Part shown: positions 42,238-50,407 of the stretch, piece after piece
How positions within the stretch are numbered: the first letter of the stretch is position 1
Layout of the letters: the number at the start of each line of letters is the position of its first letter
Made by a program: the position numbers and the translations under genes
The notes under the pieces: generated by a model
What the model saw: the letters and a program-made list of their open reading frames with translations, nothing else
Databases searched by the model: none
Told to the model about the DNA's origin: nothing
Assembly (NCBI RefSeq): GCF_021648855.1
Contig: NZ_JAKJHX010000021.1
Location: 1 to 58,563, forward strand
Length of the DNA: 58,563 bases
DNA from: Tychonema litorale BBK16
GTDB lineage: Bacteria > Cyanobacteriota > Cyanobacteriia > Cyanobacteriales > Microcoleaceae
Direction of reading: 5' to 3'

Positions 42238-43431
42238 ATGTGGCGTTGCTTCTCAAAACCCCGGTTGAGTCTTATGGCGCACTACCGATCTACTTTCCTT
42301 TTATTTGCTTGTATCGCCTATCTGGGCGCAGCCTTCAGTCCAAATGCGGACGGAGGGCAACAGGCTATCAATTTGTCCGATCGCGATTTTTCTTCAGAAA
42401 TTGCTCAGGCGAACTCCCCCTCGGACGATCGCCCCAACTCCAATACTCCAAAACCATCACCAAAAGCCGATAGAAGCAAATCTCAGCCGTCTCAAACCAA
42501 AAAAACGAATTCCAAGGACTCCAAATCAATCTCCAAGTTAATCGTCATGCTGTCTCGGCAGCGGGGGTTGTTAACCTTGGGTTTTGCCGCCGTTGTCATC
42601 ACCGCAGCGGCAGTATTTATTATGCTCAAATTAGTTGACAGTGATGAGTCAAATAATTCCAAGCAAAGACGGGGCAGAGTCGAACGCCACAAGCCAAGAA
42701 ATACTCAATTCCCAAATCCTGACACTCAAACAAACTTCAACGAAAGTAGACGAGGCGTTTCTTTTGGGACAGGAAAACCGCAATCAGCGTTGACACATAG
42801 CTCTGATTTCTCGAAAGTCTACAATCTTGATAGTGGAGAATCTGAGGAAACAGGAGTTGAGGGCGATCGCATAAATTCTGATATCTTATCTGTCGAAAAT
42901 AACACCAATGGCTTATACAGTGACACAGATTTTAATGTTTCTCAAAAAAACCATCTTGCCGATTCCAACGGCTTTCTGAGCAAAGATATTTTCATTCCCA
43001 AAGATGACCGATCTAAACTTGATATTATTGAAGCACTGATTGAAGATTTGCAGCAGCTAAATCCGGTTCAGCGGCGTAAAGCAATCTGGGAACTCGGTCA
43101 ACAAGGAGATTCCAGAGCAGTTGAGCCGTTGCTCGATTTGCTAGCAAATTCTGACTCGAAGCAGTACAGTTTAGTCTTAGCAAGTCTGTCAGAAATTGGC
43201 ATTCGCACGCTCAAGCCGATGAATAATGCTTGGTCAATTTCATTGCAAAATCAAAACCCGGAAGTGCGTAAAAATGCGATTCGAGATTTGACACGAATCT
43301 ATGAATTGGTGAGTCAAATTACTCACTTATTGCACCGTGCTACGGATGATCCCGATCCAGAAGTTCAGGAAACTGCTCGTTGGGCAATCAATCAGTTGAA
43401 TTGCATTCATCCTCGTTCTACAAGGGATTGA
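42238..43431 (+). CDS. Membrane-anchored HEAT-repeat protein
   Basis: The 397-residue protein has an N-terminal signal or hydrophobic stretch (STFLLFACIAYLGAAF, about residues 18-33), a Pro/Ser/Lys-rich segment, a membrane segment (GLLTLGFAAVVITAAAVFIM, about 110-129), a long polar stretch, and C-terminal HEAT repeats (about 265-390: RRKAIWELGQQGDSRAVEPL, PEVRKNAIRDLTRIYELV, PEVQETARWAINQL). HEAT repeats usually bind other proteins; the partner is unknown. An alternative start at 42274 (MAHYRST) would still keep the first hydrophobic stretch. Confidence 0.65.
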   Translation: MWRCFSKPRLSLMAHYRSTFLLFACIAYLGAAFSPNADGGQQAINLSDRDFSSEIAQANSPSDDRPNSNTPKPSPKADRSKSQPSQTKKTNSKDSKSISKLIVMLSRQRGLLTLGFAAVVITAAAVFIMLKLVDSDESNNSKQRRGRVERHKPRNTQFPNPDTQTNFNESRRGVSFGTGKPQSALTHSSDFSKVYNLDSGESEETGVEGDRINSDILSVENNTNGLYSDTDFNVSQKNHLADSNGFLSKDIFIPKDDRSKLDIIEALIEDLQQLNPVQRRKAIWELGQQGDSRAVEPLLDLLANSDSKQYSLVLASLSEIGIRTLKPMNNAWSISLQNQNPEVRKNAIRDLTRIYELVSQITHLLHRATDDPDPEVQETARWAINQLNCIHPRSTRD

Positions 43432-43432
43432 A

Positions 43433-43571
43433 ATAGGGCATGGGGCATTGGGCATGGGGCATAGGGCATAGGGCATGGGGCATAGGGCATAGGGCATAGG
43501 GCATGGGGTAATCAATTGACAAATAACCAGTAACCAGTAACCAGTAACCAATAACAAATAACAAATAACCA
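43433..43571. repeat. GGGCATGGGGCATAGGGCAT tract and AATAACCAGTAACC heptamers
   Basis: GGGCATA/GGGCATG units (43435-43508) precede a run of heptamers of the AGTAACC/AATAACA type (43518-43570) which ends at the glycosyltransferase start codon. The heptamer run therefore forms the immediate leader of that gene. Confidence 0.7.
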
Positions 43572-44648
43572 ATGATTAATAACAAATTGAAAATATTATT
43601 TCTCTCAACTTCAGTCGGTAAACTTGGTTCTGGGTTGGGTGGTGGTGTAGAACTGACATTGCTCAATATTGCCAAAGAATTGCAAAATCGTGGTCATAAA
43701 ATAGAAGTTGTAGCACCTTCCGGTTCGGTTTTAGCATCAATTCCAGTTATCCAAATTACAGGTGATTTGCAAGTCACCGCCCAAACCCAAGATTACAACG
43801 ATCCGATCGAAATGCCAGCCGATTCTGTGCTGGCAAATATGTGGGAATATGCTCGACAAGTTGAGCAGGAATGGGATGTGATTGTGAATTTTGCCTACGA
43901 TTGGTTGCCGTTTTATTTGACTCCATTTTTTAAGATTCCGATCGCACATTTGATCAGCATGGGCTCCCTTTCGGCATCCCTCGATCGCATTGCAGGACAA
44001 ATAGCAGTCCAGTTTCGTGGTACGATCGGAGTCCACACCGCGAATCAAGCCCAAACATTTGCCTTTGCCGATAAATGTCAATTGTTGGGAAGCGGCATCG
44101 ATTTATCGCTGTACGAATTTTGCGACAGACCGGAGTCAAAATTAGCTTGGCTAGGTCGCATCGCCCCGGAGAAAGGCTTAGAAGATGCCGTAGCAGCGGC
44201 AAAAATTACAGGCATTCCTCTCAAAATTATGGGTAAAATGCAGGATGAGGATTATTGGCAAAAAATTTGTGCAGATTACCCGGATGCTCCGGTAGAATAT
44301 TTAGGGTTTCTGACCACAACTCAAATGCAAGAGCAAGTCCGAGAGTGTCAAGCGTTGTTGATGACACCGCGCTGGGTGGAAGCTTTTGGAAATGTGGCCA
44401 TTGAAGCCTTAGCCTGCGGTGTACCTGTGATTGCCTACGGGCGCGGGGGGCCGATCGAAATTGTTCGAGATGGGCTGACGGGCTTTTTAGTGGAGCCTGA
44501 TAGTGTAAATGGTTTGGTAAGTGCGATCGGGCGAATTGACAAAATTGACCGCAGGGCTTGCCGTAACCAAGCAGAGGTAGAATACTCATTAGTCGCTTTA
44601 GGCGATCGATTTGAACACTGGTTCAACTCTATTCTAAATTTGAGTTAA
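43572..44648 (+). CDS. Family 4 glycosyltransferase (GT-B fold)
   Basis: The 358-residue protein has the GT4 pattern: an N-terminal Rossmann domain (ILFLSTSVGKLGSGLGGGVE, KELQNRGHKIEVVAPSG) and a C-terminal nucleotide-sugar domain with WLGRIAPEKGLEDAVAAAKI, LMTPRWVEAFGNVAIEALAC and the GGPIEIVRDGLTGFLV motif. It transfers a sugar from a nucleotide donor to an unknown acceptor, possibly a glycolipid or exopolysaccharide. No membrane segment is evident. The ATG follows directly on an STRR repeat and no clear ribosome site is visible. Confidence 0.85.
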   Translation: MINNKLKILFLSTSVGKLGSGLGGGVELTLLNIAKELQNRGHKIEVVAPSGSVLASIPVIQITGDLQVTAQTQDYNDPIEMPADSVLANMWEYARQVEQEWDVIVNFAYDWLPFYLTPFFKIPIAHLISMGSLSASLDRIAGQIAVQFRGTIGVHTANQAQTFAFADKCQLLGSGIDLSLYEFCDRPESKLAWLGRIAPEKGLEDAVAAAKITGIPLKIMGKMQDEDYWQKICADYPDAPVEYLGFLTTTQMQEQVRECQALLMTPRWVEAFGNVAIEALACGVPVIAYGRGGPIEIVRDGLTGFLVEPDSVNGLVSAIGRIDKIDRRACRNQAEVEYSLVALGDRFEHWFNSILNLS

Positions 44649-44691
44649 ATTAACTCTTAATCAACCACAAAGAAAGCTAACAAAAATAACT

Positions 44692-45453
44692 ATGGCTACC
44701 GAACGTTTAGTGCTTTTATCAAGTAGAGAAATTGACAAAATGCGTCAAGCCGGCCGCTTAGCAGCCGAACTTTTACTACATCTCGAACCGATGGTAAAAC
44801 CAGGTGTTAGCACTCTAGCCATTAATGACGAAGCCGAACGCTGGACTTTGGCACACGGGGCAAAAAGTGCTCCGTTAGGTTACAAAGGATTTCCTAAATC
44901 TCTGTGCGCTAGTGTCAATCAAGTAGTCTGTCATGGCATCCCAAATGCCAAACAAATTCTGAGAGAAGGTGACATTATTAATATTGATGTAACCCCTTTA
45001 GTTGATGGTTATCATGGTGATACTTCCAAAACTTTTTTTGTTGGGAAACCTTCGCCGGTTGCGAAAAGATTAGTTGAAGTAACTGAGGAATGTTTGAGAA
45101 GAGCAATTGCGGAAGTTAAACCCGGTGCTCGTACCGGTGACATCGGTGCAGCTATCCAACAGTACGCCGAAGCACAGGGTTTTTCGGTTGTGCGAAATTT
45201 TGCTGGACACGGGGTGCATCGAGTCTTTCACACGGAACCGGAAATTCTGCACTACGGGAAACGAGGGACTGGAAAAAAGTTGAGACAAGGGATGGTTTTT
45301 ACGATCGAGCCTATGATTAATGAAGGTACTTATGAAGTAGATATTCTCGCCGATGGTTGGACTGCTGTGACTCAAGATGGCAAGCTTTCGGCTCAATTTG
45401 AACACACGTTGGCGGTGACTGATTCTGGGGTGCAAATTCTGACTTTACCTTAG
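44692..45453 (+). CDS. map: Type I methionine aminopeptidase
   Basis: The 253-residue enzyme removes N-terminal Met from new proteins using two metal ions. Metal-ligand and substrate segments are VNQVVCHGIPN, NIDVTPLVDGYHGDTSKTFF, GHGVHRVFHTEPEI, VFTIEPMIN and SAQFEHTLAVT. It starts 43 nt after the glycosyltransferase and may be co-transcribed. Confidence 0.94.
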   Translation: MATERLVLLSSREIDKMRQAGRLAAELLLHLEPMVKPGVSTLAINDEAERWTLAHGAKSAPLGYKGFPKSLCASVNQVVCHGIPNAKQILREGDIINIDVTPLVDGYHGDTSKTFFVGKPSPVAKRLVEVTEECLRRAIAEVKPGARTGDIGAAIQQYAEAQGFSVVRNFAGHGVHRVFHTEPEILHYGKRGTGKKLRQGMVFTIEPMINEGTYEVDILADGWTAVTQDGKLSAQFEHTLAVTDSGVQILTLP

Positions 45454-45510
45454 CAATTATTAACAAATCATCTCAAAAACTCACCCATTGATCCAATAAT
45501 TAATAAAATT

Positions 45511-45710
45511 CGGTAGGGGCGGGTTCCACCAACTATAATTGCCTGAAACAAACAATCTCGAAAACCCGCCCAACCCAACCATCAATCAAAATGTACATTT
45601 GGGAGTTTAATACAAATTTCAGGTTGATGTGGGTTATTTGTGGGGCGGGGGCGGGTTTTTATAGATGGTTGGTCATCGTTATATATTATTGGTGGAACCC
45701 GCCCCTAATA
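45511..45710. repeat. GGGCGGGTT-type interspersed repeats
   Basis: The unit at 45511-45577 is the reverse complement of that at 11281-11352, with the same AAACAAACAATCTCG inner word. A related GGGGCGGGTTTT...AACCCGCCCC inverted pair spans about 45641-45708. They fill the spacer between map and the Uma2 gene. No coding sequence is supported here. Confidence 0.6.
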
Positions 45711-45741
45711 ATAACTCATAACCAATAACCAATGTTCTATA

Positions 45742-46347
45742 TTAGTTAGCTCGAACTGCATCACGAAACACTTTTAAAGCTTCTTTTTCTTCAGACATTT
45801 GCAGACATCTACCCAGCAATTCTAGATCCAAATCTGGCAAAAGTACGCTCCTCAAAACGCGATCGTAACCCTCGGAATTCAGTTGGTAAATCGCAAATAC
45901 TCCATCTTCCCAAAACCAAACTTCAGCTACGTTAAATCTGCGATAGTATTCCAGTTTGTTGATGGTTCCGCTAGTGACAATAACTTCGATCGCCAAATCA
46001 GGCGTTTCTCGCGCCCGCCGGTCTTCTCCAAAATAGTAAGATAAATCTGGTTCCTTGCTACTACCTTTTGTTTCTCCTTGGAGTGTAGCGCTCCCCGTTG
46101 GTCTAAAACTCATATCTTTTTCTACGAAAAAGATCATTAACATTCCTGCCAGCAGGCATTTAATGGTTTCGTGTTCCGGCGAAAGTGTCATAATTTCTAC
46201 ATATCCATCCAGGTAAGACAACCGAACGCTGCGAGTGTACTCTAGCAAGGAATCAAGAGCTTTGAACTGCTCCCAAGTCATTGATAGTGGCAAAATCAAT
46301 CGCTGTTCTGGGAGTGCCGTCAATTTGGGTTGAGTGGCAATCGTCAT
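45742..46347 (-). CDS. Uma2-family (DUF820) putative endonuclease
   Basis: The 201-residue protein has the Uma2 pattern: MTWEQFKALDSLLEYTRSVR, EPDLSYYFGED, then PDLAIEVIVTSGTINKLEYY and VAEVWFWEDGVF, where D, E and K residues would form a PD-(D/E)XK-like centre. Uma2 genes are highly multiplied in cyanobacteria and their biological role is unclear. The start is at 46347. Confidence 0.8.
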   Translation of the reverse strand: MTIATQPKLTALPEQRLILPLSMTWEQFKALDSLLEYTRSVRLSYLDGYVEIMTLSPEHETIKCLLAGMLMIFFVEKDMSFRPTGSATLQGETKGSSKEPDLSYYFGEDRRARETPDLAIEVIVTSGTINKLEYYRRFNVAEVWFWEDGVFAIYQLNSEGYDRVLRSVLLPDLDLELLGRCLQMSEEKEALKVFRDAVRAN

Positions 46348-46410
46348 AAAAACTTTCCCCTCGTTGGAATTTCTACTTTTAGATTAGCATAAAAAATATG
46401 TCAAGACAGT

Positions 46411-46435
46411 AGGGACACGGCAGTGCAGTGTCCCT
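46411..46435. repeat. AGGGACACGGCAGTGCAGTGTCCCT palindrome unit
   Basis: A single unit of the GGACACGGCAGTGCC family upstream of the Uma2 gene, in the spacer to the RTX gene. Confidence 0.6.
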
Positions 46436-46478
46436 AGCAGAAAATAGCCCGATCGCGCTTTCAATTCTCCTAGAACCA

Positions 46479-47261
46479 CTAAGCTAAAAACTGGAATTGA
46501 GAACCGTTAATTGCCAATGCAAACGGACTTGCAGATTCAAATGAACCGATTAGATCGAAGTTGCTATTATTTAAAAATACTCCCAAGATTCGTCCATTAC
46601 TGCGGTTCCGAATCACCATATCGTTCAAAAATCCGTCATTTTCATAAGAAATCAGATTGTCGTCAGGAAACAGCAGATCTAATTCTGTTAAACCATCGGG
46701 GAGAGCAATGCGATCGCCCTCATCAAAGCTAAAATCAGTAATCACATCGGCTTGATTGATTCCCAATCCCTCATCATTGGTTCTAACCAAAAATATGTCA
46801 GCACCAGGCCCGCCAGTCAAAACATCAATTCCCCGATCGCCGGCAAGGAAATCGTTGCCCTCATTACCATCTAAATCGTCGTCTCCTTGCCCTCCTCGCA
46901 GCAAATCGTTGCCAGGCCCTCCAAAAATAATGTCGTTGCCTGCATCCCCTCTCACTACGTCATTGTTCTCATTTCCGTCAAGGATATCGTTATCTTTGCC
47001 GCCGTAAATGATGTCATTTCCGGCACCACCTGCGATCACATCATTGCCGTTATTTCCTAACAGCCGTTCGTTGCTATCCGACGAACCTGCGATCGTATCG
47101 TTGCCATCCAATCCCCACACACCCCAGGTAAAAGAAGACAAATCCCCCTCTCTCACATCAATGTCATCTGCTGTCGCGAATCCCAAAAAACGTGGGCCAC
47201 CGCCGGCAAATACAGGAAATCCTGTCAGATCGCCACTCAGATTATTAACTGTTAAAACCAT
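46479..47261 (-). CDS. RTX-type calcium-binding repeat protein
   Basis: The 260-residue protein carries RTX nonapeptide repeats of the GGXGXDXXX type across about residues 70-160: NNGNDVIAGGAGNDIIYGG, NDIIFGGPGNDLLRGGQGDD and LTGGPGADIFLVRTND. The repeats bind calcium and usually promote folding after type I secretion. The N-terminal 70 residues (MVLTVNNLSGDLTGFPVFAG) and the C-terminal 90 residues carry no enzyme motif I recognise. No classical signal peptide is seen, which agrees with C-terminal type I secretion. No ABC exporter gene is adjacent. Confidence 0.8.
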   Translation of the reverse strand: MVLTVNNLSGDLTGFPVFAGGGPRFLGFATADDIDVREGDLSSFTWGVWGLDGNDTIAGSSDSNERLLGNNGNDVIAGGAGNDIIYGGKDNDILDGNENNDVVRGDAGNDIIFGGPGNDLLRGGQGDDDLDGNEGNDFLAGDRGIDVLTGGPGADIFLVRTNDEGLGINQADVITDFSFDEGDRIALPDGLTELDLLFPDDNLISYENDGFLNDMVIRNRSNGRILGVFLNNSNFDLIGSFESASPFALAINGSQFQFLA

Positions 47262-47654
47262 ATGTATTTCCTTGCGAATATGCTCCTAACTGTATTATAT
47301 ATTTCAATTTTTGTTTTGTCTGCATCCGATCGCAATTCCCGGATTCATCCGTGGTATCAATCTGAAATCCCAAATCTAAAATCTAAAATCGATTCACACT
47401 ATCCGCTACAGTTTACCACTTATAATAAGTGTAGCAGGCAATATGCTAACAACGTTAATATAACCCTGTAACGTCGAGATAGAAAGGTTGTTTGTAAAGA
47501 AAAGTCAAAGTTTATGGGCCGATCGTCCGGGGAAAGGCCAGTTTTAGTTCCCTGTACAAAAACTTTATAAACAGGCTGCAAGTTCTTCACAAAGCCTTAA
47601 ATCGCCGATCGCTAACATTATTGGCAAAATCCACTGTTTTCAGGTGTTTTACCC
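47262..47654. other. Intergenic region without a supported gene
   Basis: This 393-nt spacer contains CAAATCTAAAATCTAAAATC repeats near 47370-47390 but no supported ORF. It lies between divergently transcribed genes, so promoters for both are expected. None was picked out with confidence. Confidence 0.4.
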
Positions 47655-50042
47655 ATGTCTACTCCTAAATCGTCATCTCGTCAAACCAACAGCAACTCCG
47701 TAAAATCACTGATACCCACAGAGATCGACTTAACCGAGCAAGATGATCGCAATTTGCAAAGCGAAGTTAATATGGAACAATTACTACAAGCTTTGGCAGC
47801 AGGAATACCGAATCAATCTGCCGAAATTGAACGCTTAAAAACGTGGAAACAAGACTTGCAGTGGGTGTTTAAATTTCTCGGCAACCGCCGCGTTTTAATC
47901 GCGGTAATCGAGCCGGGAACTTTTGCCCTCCGCTACGCTAATGCAGCTTTCTGTCGTTTGGCGGGCTGGGAAGGAACGCCCCTAGGAAGTGGGGAAATAG
48001 GCGGTTTGTTTGCAGGAATGGGTATTACTCTGCTGGAATTGTTTGAAGAATGGGATCAAAAAACAGCCGAAAAGTTGTACCGCCGTCATCTTTTACACTG
48101 GGTATTCAAGCAATCCTATCAAATTGACCTCGAAGCTTTGCGAGTGCTCGACGAACCCGTAATGGCTGCTGTAAAAAATCGGTTACAGCCAGAACCGAGA
48201 TATGTCGAATTTTGGCTGGGTTCGGAACAGTTAAAAGTAGAACGTATCGACTCAAAAATAGATGAATTTGCGGATTTACATTTGAGTTTAATGCCTGTTT
48301 CTGAACGGGAAGCTTGGTTAATGCAGCCGAATCAATTGGCGATTTTAGGCGATCGCTTGCAGTTAGATAATTACCAAGTAGAAGGTTTACTGGTACTCGA
48401 AGGTTTTGATGTCACCATACAGGAGCAAATTCGGCGGCTGACGCAGCTATTAATCGATCGCGATTCCATGCTGCGCCCCGACAAATTTGAGAGAATAGAC
48501 GGTTGTTTGCGATCGCTCTTTAATGCTGACGGTACTTTGCTACTGCGCCCTGATGGCGAACAGGTACAGATATTGGTTGCTAAAGGCGGCGAAAATTTGC
48601 AGCCGATTGTTTATTCGATGACTTCTTTAGAGGATTCTCATTTTTTGAAAGCAACGGCGGCAAATCAAGTTTGGAATGTGCCAGATTTGCGACGAGAATG
48701 CGATACTGAGTGCGATCGGACTTTGCGAAAAATGGGCGTGCGATCGATGCTGCTGGTACCACTGGTGGTGAAAACCGTTACCCGTGAAGGCTGCGTACAG
48801 CGGATTTTGGGTCTGGTGGGGCTGTTGTGCGATCGGCCAAACCACTTCAACGGCATTGACTCCCAACACGCCCAAGAACTAATCCCCGCCTTCATTGCAG
48901 CCCTGCGACAAGCCATGCAGCAGCGGTTCAGCCACATCCACAACATCCATCCCGCCGTCGAATGGCGCTTCGTCCAAGAAGCAGAAAGACGCAGTTGGGG
49001 ACTACAGCAGGAAACTATTGTATTTACTGAGGTTTATCCACTATTTGGAATTTCCGATATTCGTGGTTCTAGCGACGAGCGAAACCGAGCCATTCAAACT
49101 GATTTGCTAGAACAATTTCGCTTAGCTTTAGCCATAGTTGATGTCGTTTGTGAAACAAAAGTTACTCACCTTGGCCAGCAACTGCGACTCGACTTACTCG
49201 ACTACATTGAGCATTTAAAAGAAAAAGTAACAGTCGATATGGAGGTGCGAGCTGCGGAGTATTTAAACGAACATTTAGAAGTATATTTTGACTATTTTTT
49301 GCAATGCGGGCCGAAAGTTCAGGAGGCTGTTGAAGCTTATCGAGTGGCTTGTGACAATGAACATAACTGCGTTTATTGCGATCGGACTCGCTACGACGAA
49401 ATGCTACATTTAATTAGTACCAAACTCCAAGAAACTTGGGCTCGTTGGCAAGAAAAAATGCAGAAAATTCTGCCACACTACTGCGACATAGAATGTACCG
49501 ACGGCATGGATCACATGATATATGTCGGAAAATCTGTTGATAGCAGATTCAGTCAGTTTCATCTCCACAGTTTGCGGTACGAACAACTGCGGGCAATTTG
49601 CGACTGCGGGCGCACAGTTTTTCGCCTGCAAGCCGAGTCGCAAATTAATATGGAACTGGCACATTTAGTGTTAGTCCAGAATACGACAATCGACATTTTT
49701 CACAACGAAAATACCGAAAAAATGTTTGATGTCAAAGGCACTCGCGACATCCGCTACGAACTCGTAAAAAAGCGGATCGAAAAAGCCGTTGACAAAGATG
49801 CACAAGAGCGAATTACCCAGTCAGGAATGTTAACTGTAGTTTATTCAACGGAGGATGAATGGGAAGAGTACGAACAATACTTACGCTATTTGTCTCGTGA
49901 AGGTTGGGTCGAGTCAAAAGTTCAGACTGGCATGGTAGAATCATTGCAAGGAGTCAGCGGTTTAAAGTTTGCTCGCGTCCGTATTTTACCTGAACCAGAA
50001 TCAATTGTTCATGTCAGTGAAGTTACGGTTGTAGAAGATTAA
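47655..50042 (+). CDS. Large GAF/PAS-like protein of cyanobacterial type
   Basis: The 795-residue protein has a PAS-like first part (about residues 60-130: GNRRVLIAVIEPGTFALRYA and NAAFCRLAGWEG) and a GAF-like middle part (about 265-420: TQLLIDRDSMLRPDKFERID, LLRPDGEQVQILVAKG, RILGLVGLLCDRPNHF). It also has a long C-terminal part (about 430-790) without a recognised catalytic domain. That part contains CVYCDRTRYDEMLHL and PHYCDIECTDGMDHMIYVG, Cys-rich spots that may bind metal, and a closing EWEEYEQYLRYLSREGWVES region. It looks like a cyanobacterial signalling or scaffold protein. No histidine kinase or cyclase motif is present, so the function is unknown. Confidence 0.6.
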   Translation: MSTPKSSSRQTNSNSVKSLIPTEIDLTEQDDRNLQSEVNMEQLLQALAAGIPNQSAEIERLKTWKQDLQWVFKFLGNRRVLIAVIEPGTFALRYANAAFCRLAGWEGTPLGSGEIGGLFAGMGITLLELFEEWDQKTAEKLYRRHLLHWVFKQSYQIDLEALRVLDEPVMAAVKNRLQPEPRYVEFWLGSEQLKVERIDSKIDEFADLHLSLMPVSEREAWLMQPNQLAILGDRLQLDNYQVEGLLVLEGFDVTIQEQIRRLTQLLIDRDSMLRPDKFERIDGCLRSLFNADGTLLLRPDGEQVQILVAKGGENLQPIVYSMTSLEDSHFLKATAANQVWNVPDLRRECDTECDRTLRKMGVRSMLLVPLVVKTVTREGCVQRILGLVGLLCDRPNHFNGIDSQHAQELIPAFIAALRQAMQQRFSHIHNIHPAVEWRFVQEAERRSWGLQQETIVFTEVYPLFGISDIRGSSDERNRAIQTDLLEQFRLALAIVDVVCETKVTHLGQQLRLDLLDYIEHLKEKVTVDMEVRAAEYLNEHLEVYFDYFLQCGPKVQEAVEAYRVACDNEHNCVYCDRTRYDEMLHLISTKLQETWARWQEKMQKILPHYCDIECTDGMDHMIYVGKSVDSRFSQFHLHSLRYEQLRAICDCGRTVFRLQAESQINMELAHLVLVQNTTIDIFHNENTEKMFDVKGTRDIRYELVKKRIEKAVDKDAQERITQSGMLTVVYSTEDEWEEYEQYLRYLSREGWVESKVQTGMVESLQGVSGLKFARVRILPEPESIVHVSEVTVVED

Positions 50043-50064
50043 AAATCGGTGATTCAAACGAGAA

Positions 50065-50285
50065 GGACACGGCATTACCCATTGGTGTCAACTTAAGCCA
50101 AAAGCCTTGAGAAATCTCCTTTTTGCCGCAGTCTAGATCCCCCTAAATCCCTTAAAAAGGGGGACTTTGATCCATTTGCTGTCCCCCTTCTTAAGGGGGC
50201 TAGGGGGGATCGGGGCCTAATTGTCAGACAGTAGACTGGTACTACATTTGACGTTAAGTTGACACCAATGAGCATTGCTGTGTCC
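50065..50285. repeat. MITE-like element with about 32-bp terminal inverted repeats
   Basis: The left arm (50065-50096) reads GGACACGGCATTACCC then ATTGGTGTCAACTTAA. The right arm (50254-50285) is its inverted near-copy starting TTAAGTTGACACCAAT. Between them lies an AGATCCCCCTAAATCC/AAGGGGGAC palindromic repeat and no coding sequence. The whole 221-bp unit sits in the spacer between the GAF gene and the kinase gene. Confidence 0.6.
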
Positions 50286-50407
50286 CGACCTTGTGATTCG
50301 TGGCTGGTGATTTGTAAAATCAAAAAAGGTGTCCATATCACATAAATTTTCACTAAATTAGCGCTAATCTAAGTTAAATCAGATCCGATTAATTCTCAAA
50401 TAAACCT

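Noticed and set aside
43433..43571. Minus-strand frames through the GGGCAT tract
   Set aside because: They consist of repeated PMPYALCPMP peptides derived from the tandem DNA repeat.
46511..47289. Plus-strand proline/serine-rich frames across the RTX gene
   Set aside because: They are antisense shadows of the glycine-aspartate RTX repeats.
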